DNA of 9,001 bases. It comes from Pseudomonadota bacterium. Lineage in GTDB: Bacteria; Pseudomonadota; Alphaproteobacteria; Acetobacterales; Acetobacteraceae. Location: the NCBI GenBank assembly GCA_021829055.1, contig JAJZCS010000063.1:1-9001 (forward strand), written 5' to 3'. The translations under genes were made by a program, and so were the position numbers. Numbering within the stretch: position 1 is the first letter of the stretch; every line of letters begins with the position of its first letter. The notes under the pieces are model-generated. The model was not told the origin of the DNA and ran no database searches. It saw nothing but the letters and a program-made list of their open reading frames with translations. Shown here one piece after another: positions 1 through 6,589 of this stretch.

Positions 1-410
1 GGCCCTGCCGCCGCCATCAGCGGGGGGGGGGGCCAGGGTCTGTTCCACGAACGCCCGCTACACCCTCGCATCCGCCTTGGCGGGGAACGCATTTCGGCTT
101 CTCGTAAACAAATCCAAGCCGCTTCGGCCGCTTGGCCATCGCGTTCCGGTTCAGGCAACCAAGAACCGCGCTTGCACGAGGCCGCAAATCTCCTTCGCGG
201 TCATATACAAGCGCTCGCTCAACTCCGCCTTCTGGCCGAGGTAGGAGAGCCCCTCCATGCCGGAGATCCCGGACGTCGCGTAAAGCCGGCGATGCTCACG
301 CACCGTCTCGGCGTCGATGTAGATCGCTCCCCGATCCGCTCCGCCGTCCAGCCATCATCCAGAAGCAGCAGCCGCAGCACCTGCGCTCGATCATCCGCGC
401 TCAGAACCAA
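1..410 (-). pseudogene. IS630-family transposase, 5' (N-terminal) part, multiply frameshifted and cut by the window edge
   Basis: This is the decayed front half of an IS630-family transposase, an enzyme that moves a small insertion sequence into TA sites. Read on the minus strand from a TTG near 410, the first frame gives MVLSADDRAQVLRLLLLDD and then DGWTAERIGE, the helix-turn-helix DNA-binding start of the family. The match then jumps frame near 330 to IDAETVREHRRLYATSGISG and ERLYMTAKEICGLVQARF, which ends in TGA. It jumps again near 145 to KRLGFVYEKPKCVP, and again to RAFVEQTLAP close to the edge, with another in-frame stop between. At least three frame changes and two stops mean no functional product. 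The catalytic DDE half lies beyond the window or is lost. The family call rests on remembered IS630 N-terminal patterns. I could not define the terminal inverted repeat or the TA duplication upstream of the start. Confidence 0.85.
22..32. repeat. Run of 11 G within the IS630 relic
   Basis: Eleven consecutive G (plus strand) lie in the transposase relic where related genes encode the residues after EQTLAP. The flanking minus-strand sequence can be read as Leu-Ala-Pro, extra Pro codons, then Leu-Met-Ala-Ala. The tract therefore looks like an expansion of a shorter run, either by replication slippage in a dead gene or as a sequencing error. Confidence 0.8.
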
Positions 411-665
411 TCCTGATATGGCAACACCAAATCAGACCACACCGCGTCGGTGCAAGAGAGATCTGACCGGGCTCCTGCAGATTCGGGGTATACTTACTTG
501 GTTAGTAATTGACCTGGCCGGGGGCTTCTGGACGAGGATCGCGCAACCCGATTGCGTCCCCATCTGAAGCCCTCCAACCAGTGTTCCTCAAAAGCCGCTT
601 CTACCCGCGCGTCCCTCCTCGACGACCTCAATATTTGAGTACCAACGACCATGTGCCGCACCACT
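411..665. other. Intergenic stretch between the IS630 relic and the TonB receptor gene
   Basis: No gene is supported here. An open frame on the minus strand crosses into the receptor's 3' end, but most of it is a shadow of that gene and the rest is Arg/Ser-rich. Small elements are visible: a 5-bp stem with a 3-nt loop at 440-452 (caccg/cggtg), a near direct repeat ATCAGACC/ATCTGACC at 431-438 and 462-469, and a weak AT-rich stem at 627-639. The stretch should contain the outer end of the IS630 relic and the 3' end of the receptor transcript. I see no convincing rho-independent terminator with a T tract. Confidence 0.5.
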
Positions 666-3128
666 TTACCGGAAACGTGCATTGATGCTTGCATATGCCG
701 TAAACGGCGCTCCCGGCTCAGCCAGCGTCTGACCAGCCACACCGTAATAGCCACCAGACGACACGTATTCAAAGACATTATATTTCTTGTTAAGGACGTT
801 AAGAAGATCAACGTTGAACGTAATGCGATGCAAGTATCCGATACGCCGAGTAGATAACGCCACTTTCATCCCAAGGTTGAGCAGGCCATATCCCGGAAGT
901 TTTGTCCGAGTTGGCGCCCCTGTGTTGTTGTTATAAATGTTTTGGCTGCCAGTGTACTGATACCAAACGCGCGGCTGGTACAGGGTATCACCACGAAAGA
1001 GCGTGTAATACAGCCCAGCATTGAAGGTCTGGGCCGGAACATTAGAAATCGGCAGACCGCCGTAGGCGCCATTGCTCGGACTGGTGTAGTTCAAATACCT
1101 TGCAGTCTCAAAGCTGGCGTTCATAAATAAGTGCAAGTTGTAGAGTACATTGTCTTCTGCATACACATTGAACCCATGAAAAACCGAAGAGCCCGAAGCA
1201 AAAAGGCTATAGTCATGACTTACAACTGGTATGGGAATGATTTCATTGAGATCGTTAAGGTGATAATAGTTAGCGCTGACTAATGCGTTGTGCAAAAATG
1301 GCCGGTTCGGAACAAGTATTTTTGCCCCCACCTGGTATTGCGTCGATTTCTGTGGCTTTAGGGTCGATGTTAGGAAATGGGCGTAGGTACCCGTCGCACC
1401 GGCCGGCGCCTTGTATGCTGTCGAATAATTTGCATACAACGCGATATGTGGCGTTATCTTGTAGTTTACCCCAATTGACGGCTCGATTTCCGTGAAATTT
1501 GTCGACGAGTTTGGCTGCCGATCGCCGTTAGTGCCAATGAGGCTATTTAATCCAGTTGTAGTATTATAAGGAAATGAAGCTAACGCGTTGTTTACAAAAT
1601 CAGTATGGAATGAAACAACGCGCACACCTGGCGTAATCCGCAACGATTGGATCGGCTCAAACGTGTCCTGCACGAACCCCGCCAAGTCCGTCATGTACAT
1701 ATAGGAACTGTGAAAATTGTGCGGTATCTGGAGACTGTAATTGACCGGAACACCGCCGATCAGGACCGGCTGCCCAGCATTCGGGCCGGAACTGTACGTT
1801 GCAGGAAGTGAAGGGTTGTAGAAATCCAGAAAGGAGTTGTACTTCGAGTAGATGACGTAGCCACCAACAGAGATCTTGTTGTGCGGTAAGCTGAATTCAA
1901 AATATGGCTTGTCGCCAATCGTGTCGCTATCCGCGTTATAATATTGGTTGAGAACGTTCGGGTTATAGCCAAAATTATCGTTATGAAGATGAATTCGATT
2001 GCCGTACCTGAAAAACAGAAGGTTATGAAATGTTGTGAATGAGTCGAGGCGAAGGGCGAGCCTTGAGTAGATTAGATAGGTCCGGATTGGCACCTCCTTG
2101 TAATAGATAGAGCGAGGTAAACTCGTGTAGAATCCGGTAGTCTGCTGGCTGTAGATAGGGCCCGGGTTGATTGCACCGGTAATGCTGTTAACACCATTGA
2201 CCGTTACAGCGGGATTCGCCGTAGTTGGGATTGGCAACGGTCGAAATGCCGTACTCCGCGCCGCAAAGCCCCCGATACTGATGCGTCCACCTGGAAACTT
2301 TTTGACGATCTTGCCATAATACGCATAGTCGCTCTGCGGATTATCGAAGCCGTATCCGTGGATGTAATTACCGCTACGACCAACGGTCCCAGCAAATACT
2401 GTGGACCACCCACCCAACTGCCCCGTGTCGACGCTAAAATTGACTCCACGGTTACCGTAGCTACCAAAATAGCCGCCGATTGAAGCCTGTGGCTTCTTTG
2501 TCGGCTCTATCGGAGCGAAGTTTATAGCCCCACCAATGTTGTCGTACCAGCGATTGACCGGATAGCCGGGGCCGTACGTTACTGACAGGCCTTTGATAAA
2601 AGAGAGATTGGGAATTTCCGACGCCTGCCAAACGCCGTACGCCGGATCCACCATCGGCACGCCATCAAAAGTAACCATGATGGTGCCATCATTCGAGTTG
2701 CCAGCGATATTCCCCCAACCGGTCTTCATCCCATTAATGCTGATGCTCGCGCGCGGAGAGCCAGCAGTTCCATCGCTAGCTATGCTTACACCAGGGGCCA
2801 CGGAAAGAGCCTGAGCCGCTCCAGCCGCGGGACCTACGACCCGCAGCTGCTTACGCCCAATCACTTTGACGGACTGGGTTGATTCGAAGATTTCCTTCTT
2901 CTTTGGAAGCTTCAATAATGTATTGAGAGAGTTGACTGAGGCGGACACCTTGCCTGCGTTTATCGCGGTTTGGTCATTACCGAGGATAGCTTGGGCACGA
3001 GCATCGTGGCTGGTCACTAAGCTCACTAGAGTAATAGCGCTTGTTGCGAACAACCATAGCCTCCGCTGTGATTGCGGTCCAGGCGAACGCCGGCTTTCCT
3101 TATGCGAAGCACTTACGGATGGTTGCAT
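666..3128 (-). CDS. TonB-dependent outer-membrane receptor (substrate unknown)
   Basis: An 820-residue TonB-dependent receptor: an outer-membrane beta-barrel with an internal plug that binds a scarce ligand and imports it using energy from TonB-ExbB-ExbD. The ATG at 3126-3128 is preferred because GGAG lies 9 nt upstream (ctcc at 3138-3141) and a signal peptide follows at once: basic residues about 13-23, hydrophobic core 24-40, likely cleavage after Ala-Arg-Ala near 45. A GTG 20 codons upstream is open but lies in an inverted repeat. A TonB-box-like segment (STQSVKVIG, about 83-91) leads into the plug (about 85-210), with AAQALSVAPGVSIAS, ISINGMK, VTFDGVPM and NIGGAINFAP. The rest is barrel, rich in Tyr, Asn and Gly, with ANYSTAYKAPAGATG and a C-terminal NARFR. 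The length is typical for the family, whose members carry siderophores, cobalamin, metals or sugars. No transporter or regulator is adjacent, so the ligand is not predicted. By eye it is more AT-rich than its neighbours. It lies between two dead IS elements. Confidence 0.95.
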   Translation of the reverse strand: MQPSVSASHKESRRSPGPQSQRRLWLFATSAITLVSLVTSHDARAQAILGNDQTAINAGKVSASVNSLNTLLKLPKKKEIFESTQSVKVIGRKQLRVVGPAAGAAQALSVAPGVSIASDGTAGSPRASISINGMKTGWGNIAGNSNDGTIMVTFDGVPMVDPAYGVWQASEIPNLSFIKGLSVTYGPGYPVNRWYDNIGGAINFAPIEPTKKPQASIGGYFGSYGNRGVNFSVDTGQLGGWSTVFAGTVGRSGNYIHGYGFDNPQSDYAYYGKIVKKFPGGRISIGGFAARSTAFRPLPIPTTANPAVTVNGVNSITGAINPGPIYSQQTTGFYTSLPRSIYYKEVPIRTYLIYSRLALRLDSFTTFHNLLFFRYGNRIHLHNDNFGYNPNVLNQYYNADSDTIGDKPYFEFSLPHNKISVGGYVIYSKYNSFLDFYNPSLPATYSSGPNAGQPVLIGGVPVNYSLQIPHNFHSSYMYMTDLAGFVQDTFEPIQSLRITPGVRVVSFHTDFVNNALASFPYNTTTGLNSLIGTNGDRQPNSSTNFTEIEPSIGVNYKITPHIALYANYSTAYKAPAGATGTYAHFLTSTLKPQKSTQYQVGAKILVPNRPFLHNALVSANYYHLNDLNEIIPIPVVSHDYSLFASGSSVFHGFNVYAEDNVLYNLHLFMNASFETARYLNYTSPSNGAYGGLPISNVPAQTFNAGLYYTLFRGDTLYQPRVWYQYTGSQNIYNNNTGAPTRTKLPGYGLLNLGMKVALSTRRIGYLHRITFNVDLLNVLNKKYNVFEYVSSGGYYGVAGQTLAEPGAPFTAYASINARFR

Positions 3129-3182
3129 TATACAGATCTCCACTTTTACGCGAGTGACACCTTCTCGGAGAGAGGTACAGAC

Positions 3183-3215
3183 TAACACGCTTTCGGTTAG
3201 GCTGTCAGCGTGTTA
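3183..3215. repeat. 9-bp perfect inverted repeat in the receptor gene leader
   Basis: TAACACGCT at 3183-3191 pairs exactly with AGCGTGTTA at 3207-3215 across a 15-nt spacer, 55 bases upstream of the receptor ATG. It could be an operator for a dimeric regulator or a hairpin in the 5' leader of the mRNA. The sequence shows only the symmetry. Confidence 0.7.
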
Positions 3216-3228
3216 CATCTTCTATCGA

Positions 3229-3271
3229 TTTCCGGAAACGGGAGTCTTGTTATAGTTTCGTGACATCGAAA
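3229..3271 (-). promoter_or_regulatory. Candidate promoter of the receptor gene with overlapping dyads
   Basis: On the minus strand TATAAC (3249-3254) matches five of six bases of a sigma-70 -10 box, but no good -35 lies at 16-18 nt, so the promoter would need an activator or another sigma factor. A dyad TTTCG-6nt-CGAAA (3256-3271) lies where the spacer would be, and a perfect 10-bp palindrome TTTCCGGAAA (3229-3238) lies just downstream of the expected start site. Both are well placed for regulator binding. This is inferred from position only; no regulator is recognised. Confidence 0.3.
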
Positions 3272-3334
3272 GAGACGAATAGAGAGCGGGTAGTTGCAAA
3301 TTCTAACGTATGTGTGATTTGTGAATGACATAAA

Positions 3335-3346
3335 CGTGATATCACG
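3335..3346. promoter_or_regulatory. 12-bp perfect palindrome CGTGATATCACG upstream of the receptor gene
   Basis: CGTGATATCACG is its own reverse complement and sits among other GTGA half-sites (3314, 3321, 3352). The pattern vaguely recalls operators of winged-helix regulators such as the CRP/FNR group, but the spacing fits neither the CRP (N6) nor the FNR (N4) consensus. It lies about 210 bp upstream of the receptor ATG and 195 bp before the IS110 start. Confidence 0.35.
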
Positions 3347-3391
3347 ACTATGTGAAACGGAGCCCGCAGCAGGCGTATCTATGGAGTTTCT

Positions 3392-3414
3392 AATGTTAGA
3401 TACAATGTTAGATA
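3392..3414. repeat. Tandem pair of an 11-bp repeat (AATGTTAGATA)
   Basis: AATGTTAGATA occurs at 3392-3402 and again at 3404-3414, separated by one base. It is immediately next to the inverted repeat at 3416-3463, on the left flank of the IS110 relic. It could be a duplicated insertion site or the outer end of an element. Confidence 0.75.
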
Positions 3415-3415
3415 T

Positions 3416-3463
3416 AGGGTCAATTAAACTGGATTGTGTTGAATGCCGCTGAGAATTGACCCT
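3416..3463. repeat. 10-bp perfect inverted repeat on the left flank of the IS110 relic
   Basis: AGGGTCAATT (3416-3425) is mirrored exactly by AATTGACCCT (3454-3463) with a 28-nt spacer. It lies about 80-125 bases upstream of the relic's start codon. It may belong to the noncoding left end of the IS110 element, or to an end of another insertion sequence, since paired GGGTCAATT motifs recall IS21-type ends. That second reading comes from memory and is weak. Confidence 0.6.
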
Positions 3464-3541
3464 CTGGGGCCAGAATTTTCACTGGGATTTGTTGGGGTGG
3501 AACGGCCCGCGGCATCGGATGTGCCAGGATGAGATCGCTCA

Positions 3542-4309
3542 ATGACCATTATGAAAGGGCCGTCCATGGAATTTAAGCGCATATCGATCGACACGTCGAA
3601 GCATAGTCTCACGTCGCACGGCGTGGACGAACAAGACCGCGTCATCCTCCGCCGCGAACTCCGGCGGGGGGCAGGTTGAAGCCTTCTTTTCCAAGGCGCC
3701 ACCGACCGAGGTTGCTCTGGAAGCTTGTGCAGGCGCTCATCACTGGAGGCGGGTGCCTGGGGCCATGGGCCACCGGGTGAAGTTGATCCCGCCGCAATAC
3801 GTGAAGCCCTTCGTCAAGCGCAGCAAGAATGATCGCAATGACGCCGAGGCGATCAGCGAGGCTGCTTCCCGCCCAGGTATGCGGACGGTACCGGTAAAGA
3901 CCATTGACGAGCAGGCCGCGACAATCGTCGTGAAGCACCGGGAGATGTTCGTCGGCCAGCGGACCCAGGCCATCAACGCCTTGCGCGGACACGCGGCGGA
4001 GTTCGGCGTGATTGCGGCCAAGGGGATAGGCCATGTCGACATGCTTGCTTTCCGTCCTGGTGGATGATCCCGCCATTCCAGAGGTGGCCAGGGCAATATT
4101 GGCCCGGATGGCGCGGCACGTGGCTGAGCTCGATCTGAAGATTGATGCCCTCGACCAGCAGCAAATCGACGAGTGCTTGGTTACTACAATGGCTGGAGCG
4201 GCGGCAGCGCAAGGTCGCGGCGATCGCTCTGGACAACAAGGTCGCCCGGATTATCCGGGCGATGATGGCGCATGGTGAGGTCTATCGGCAGCAGCCAGCA
4301 GCTGCCTGA
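3542..4309 (+). pseudogene. IS110-family transposase (recombinase), frameshifted and internally deleted
   Basis: IS110-family enzymes are DEDD recombinases guided by a noncoding RNA from their own element. Frame 1 starts at ATG 3542 (or 3566) behind a GGATGAGA sequence and reads EFKRISIDTSK...GVDEQDRVILRRELRR to TGA at 3677-3679. The homology moves at the six-G run (3666-3671) to a second frame: VEAFFSKAPPTEVALEACAG, MGHRVKLIPPQYVKPFVKR, KNDRNDAEAISEAA, TQAINALRGH, to TGA at 4065-4067. A third frame, entered near 4040-4050, gives DDPAIPEVARAILARMARHV and LDLKIDALDQQ. A fourth starts near 4178 with WLERRQRKVAAIAL and ends AMMAHGEVYRQQPAAA, TGA 4307-4309, which is the family C-terminus. The acidic residues D (SIDTSK), E (LEACAG), D and D (NDRNDAEA) are visible but split between frames. 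Intact members have roughly 320-400 residues; the central C-terminal domain with the catalytic serine region is missing. The copy is dead. Confidence 0.9.
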
Positions 4310-4663
4310 CCACAAGCCGGTGCCAAGAAGGCAGAGCGATAGGAGAAGATGGTGATCGGTCGAACCAGCGAAGGGCGATAATCCAGCCGGGTCAGCGGCA
4401 CATCGATGCCGCAGATTTGTTCGGATGCCATTCGCGGAACCCATCTGGGTTGGCCGTCATGAGACCGCGTCAAAAAGCCGGACACATGACCGCATTCGTG
4501 CCGCCGCCAAATTCTCGTTGTGTCGCTCTTGAATCCAGGGCCGTTCCACACATGCGCCGAGGTGGTCGACAGTCTCGTGCGTTCGGGGCAGCCATTCGAC
4601 GGCTTGGTGGAACACATCCAGCGTGTCGTGCGCCAGACGGATTCCAAAGATCCCGCTTTTCTT
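4310..4663. other. Noncoding 3' flank of the IS110 relic and remnant region next to gpmA
   Basis: No intact gene. From 4310 to about 4500 the sequence resembles, from memory, the noncoding 3' end of IS110/IS1111 elements, with a tract around 4431-4500 reading AAAAAGCCGGACACATGACC. Elements with a 3' guide RNA would encode it here. Between about 4500 and 4663 the minus strand stays open in the gpmA frame (see findings) and has ordinary-looking codons, but I do not recognise the translation. The exact right end of the element is not determined. Confidence 0.45.
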
Positions 4664-5425
4664 TCAAGGTGTCAAAAAGTAGCGCTGGCGTGACACCTGT
4701 GCTTCGTCAAGTTCGTAAACGAGCGGCATTCCCGTTGGCATTTCGAAATCGGCGATTTCGTCGTCAGGCACTGCGCTGAGGAATTTTGCCAGCCCTCGAA
4801 GGCTGTTGCCATGGGCGACGACGAGCACTCGTTCTCCCCGGCAGAGTGCCGGAGCGATCGACTGATGCCAGAACGGCAGGACGCGTTTGACAGTGTCCTT
4901 TAAACTTTCTGACGATGGCAAGTCCGTCTTTGGTAGTTTGCGATAACGTGGATCTTTGGCCGGGTGCCGCTCGTCGCCGCTGGGTAGCGGCGGCGGCCGT
5001 ACGTCCCAACTGCGGCGCCATGCGAAGACCTGTTCTGCGCCATATTGATCAATGGTATTCGCTTTGTTAAGGCCCTGCAAGGCGCCATAATGGCGCTCGT
5101 TTAAACGCCACGTCTTTTCAACGGGCAGCCAGAGAAGGTCCATTTCTTCCAACACACGATCAAGCGTCTTAATCGCTCTTTTCAGGACCGAAGTGAAACA
5201 AGTATCGAAACAATAACCCCCTGCGGCCAGTCGGATCCCGGCTTGACGTGCCTCTGCCAGGCCCTGCTCGGTTAAATCAACATCGGTCCAACCCGTGAAG
5301 AGGTTTTCCTTATTCCATACGCTTTGCCCATGACGAAGCAGGACAAGGGTTCGCCCCGTATCCTTGCGTGGACTCCGAGTCAACACTTCGTTGACTGGCG
5401 ATCTCAACCTACAAACCTGTGCCAA
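4664..5425 (-). CDS. gpmA: 2,3-bisphosphoglycerate-dependent phosphoglycerate mutase
   Basis: Cytoplasmic enzyme interconverting 3- and 2-phosphoglycerate in glycolysis and gluconeogenesis through a phosphohistidine. The histidine phosphatase fold is complete: [20 protein letters not shown] (27-46) with Arg31 and the phosphorylated His32, [10 protein letters not shown] (79-88) with Arg83, [15 protein letters not shown] (107-121) with Glu110, WDVRPPPL (140-147), and [11 protein letters not shown] (202-212) with the second catalytic His205. These match the E. coli GpmA residues His11, Arg62, Glu89 and His184. The ORF has 253 codons from a TTG at 5425, slightly longer than the usual 230-250. That TTG has GGA 5 nt upstream and an in-frame TAA shortly before it. 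Other possible starts are a TTG at 5407 and a GTG at 5386, so about 20 N-terminal residues are uncertain. No neighbour shares its pathway and it appears to be a single-gene unit. The function is secure. Confidence 0.97.
   Translation of the reverse strand: MAQVCRLRSPVNEVLTRSPRKDTGRTLVLLRHGQSVWNKENLFTGWTDVDLTEQGLAEARQAGIRLAAGGYCFDTCFTSVLKRAIKTLDRVLEEMDLLWLPVEKTWRLNERHYGALQGLNKANTIDQYGAEQVFAWRRSWDVRPPPLPSGDERHPAKDPRYRKLPKTDLPSSESLKDTVKRVLPFWHQSIAPALCRGERVLVVAHGNSLRGLAKFLSAVPDDEIADFEMPTGMPLVYELDEAQVSRQRYFLTP
4667..4698. repeat. 8-bp inverted repeat spanning the last gpmA codons
   Basis: AGGTGTCA (4667-4674) pairs with TGACACCT (4691-4698) across 16 nt. In the gpmA mRNA the stem closes immediately before the TGA stop codon. 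The following minus-strand bases (AAAGAAAAGCGGG) have no U tract, so this is not a standard intrinsic terminator. Confidence 0.5.
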
Positions 5426-5568
5426 TCTATTCCGCGCTCGTTAGCTATTACCTTCATCCAATTCGTCGGCAACAGTCTAAACTGCTCGACACTCCCAGAA
5501 GTTCAGCCTTTATCATCAATGTTCCAGCACCACCACACTTGAGCGACGCCCACGCACCAACCATTCCG

Positions 5569-5587
5569 GCACCGGCACCGCCGGTGC
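5569..5587. repeat. GC-rich hairpin (7-bp stem, 5-nt loop)
   Basis: GCACCGG (5569-5575) pairs with CCGGTGC (5581-5587). On the plus strand it is followed by TTGTCTTGCTC, a poor T tract, and no plus-strand gene ends here. It lies about 145 bases upstream of the gpmA start. Its function is unknown. Confidence 0.5.
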
Positions 5588-5946
5588 TTGTCTTGCTCGT
5601 GAACCGGCGGCCAGACGCTGTCAAGCCAGATGGCTCTTAGTCGGCACTTGTGAGTTGAGCAATCCGGAATGTACCACAACACAGCCACGCAGCCGGGGGT
5701 GAATGTCTGCTTAATCGTATTCCGTCGCCACCGAATAAATCGGCAAACCGGCACACTCCTTCTACTGGACTGATCGACTCGATCATATCGCCAACCGTTG
5801 CCTGTCCTCGGAACTGGCGTTGACAAATTCAACAGCTGTTCCGTACAAGAAGCAAAAACGAAAAGGAAAAGCTCAGCGCTTGAAACCACCATGAAAACGC
5901 ATTTCCTTAATCAAAAATCATGTCAATTCTAGGCGAAATCTCTACG

Positions 5947-5984
5947 GCCACTCGTGGCGAGAATTGTTGCCCGACATGCCGGGC
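5947..5984. repeat. Two adjacent short stems in the intergenic region
   Basis: GCCAC/GTGGC (5947-5951 with 5954-5958) and GCCCG/CGGGC (5969-5973 with 5980-5984, 6-nt loop) lie 10 bases apart. Each is short and could be chance, but together they sit just upstream of the doubtful minus-strand ORF that starts at 5892. Confidence 0.35.
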
Positions 5985-6463
5985 GCATAACATTTATCTA
6001 CCCGGTTTTTGCAAATCACCTAGTTGTCTGGGATGGCTTGTCCGGTGTTCACCAGCCGATGAATAACCGGCTCAGGCGTTCCGGAGACCGATAACGTGCG
6101 AAAACAATTTCATTCATCAGCCAATACGTCACAGGCGCGAGCGCGTTATGCCATTCCGTATTGCACGACGCAAAGAGCGGCGTGGCCTGCTCCTCCAGAG
6201 AACCTTGAGCCATTTCACCGGCTCCGGGTTGGCCTCGGCTTCGGCACTATCGCGAGTCACAAGCCCGCCCCATCCGCCTGATCATGCTCATACCATCCTC
6301 TCAAGGAGCCTCCGCCTAACCCGCTAGCCACAAAACGATGTCGCCGCGCCCCCGCCTGATCCCGCGTGGCAACGCCAATCAGCCAGATCACACATTCCGG
6401 CACCCGCCATTGCAGAGGTATAAACACAACAAACGAAGCGCCGAAGCTGATCTTTGACGTTAT

Positions 6464-6488
6464 CTCCCTGATATCCGCACTCAGGGAG
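6464..6488. other. Strong hairpin downstream of the exporter operon (8-bp stem, 9-nt loop)
   Basis: CTCCCTGA (6464-6471) pairs exactly with TCAGGGAG (6481-6488). It lies about 100 bases beyond the stop of the last exporter gene on the transcribed (minus) strand. It may protect or end that transcript, but the bases after it (ATAACGTC) are not a U tract, so I do not call it an intrinsic terminator. Confidence 0.45.
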
Positions 6489-6589
6489 TTCAAAGGAGGC
6501 GCCCTGCCCCCCGTTCATTGTCACGGCTTGTGATGCACCTACCTCCTTGGGTGCTCGTTGCAGTTCCCGTGCCAGTTTGTGTTCAAATG

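Larger units (their letters stand above)
3129..3541. other. Control region between the receptor gene and the IS110 relic, rich in dyads
   Basis: About 410 bases without a gene. The half next to the receptor carries its ribosome binding site and a series of inverted repeats described separately (3183-3215, 3229-3238, 3256-3271, 3335-3346). GTGA occurs at 3314, 3321, 3336 and 3352, with TCAC at 3342. The half next to the IS110 relic carries an 11-bp tandem repeat (3392-3414) and a 10-bp inverted repeat (3416-3463). I see no Fur-type box, that is, no repeated GATAAT or GATTATC pattern. Confidence 0.6.
5426..6589. other. 1.16-kb region without a convincing gene
   Basis: The space between gpmA and the ABC exporter operon holds only doubtful reading frames. 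A 129-codon minus-strand frame (5503-5892) starts at an ATG with AAGGAAA upstream, but its product has nine Cys and nine Trp and no recognisable domain. A 78-codon minus frame (6257-6493, TTG start) has a hydrophobic stretch FVVFIPLQW...VIWLIGV but ends in low-complexity Gly/Arg sequence. An 89-codon minus frame (6324-6593, TTG start) overlaps the permease stop. None is accepted. Hairpins occur at 5569-5587, 5947-5958, 5969-5984 and 6464-6488. The repeat CCGCCTGATC occurs at 6274-6283 and 6352-6361. The region should also hold the gpmA promoter and the exporter transcript end. I see no tRNA-like TTCGANTC element. Confidence 0.55.

Noticed and set aside
494..811. 105-codon minus-strand frame
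   Set aside because: It overlaps the receptor's 3' end in another frame and has Arg/Ser-rich composition with no domain.
3129..3188. GTG start at 3186-3188 giving a 20-residue N-terminal extension of the receptor
   Set aside because: The extension lies inside an inverted repeat and would push the signal peptide inward; the ATG at 3126-3128 has a GGAG site at 9 nt and starts a good signal peptide.
3189..3360. Fur box upstream of the TonB receptor
   Set aside because: The AT-rich GATAAT-type repeats of a Fur site are absent; the dyads present contain CG-rich or GTGA half-sites instead.
3424..4444. Several minus-strand frames opposite the IS110 relic
   Set aside because: They are shadows; the plus strand carries clear IS110 motifs over the same bases.
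4282..4647. 121-codon minus-strand frame between the IS110 relic and gpmA
   Set aside because: It crosses the IS110 C-terminal coding sequence and its translation (Arg, Trp and Cys-rich) shows no domain.
5503..5892. 129-codon minus-strand frame with an ATG and an AAGGAAA site, lipobox-like FASC near residue 16
   Set aside because: It has nine Cys and nine Trp, no basic residue before the hydrophobic stretch, Phe at the lipobox -3 position, and no recognised homology; coding is possible but not supported.
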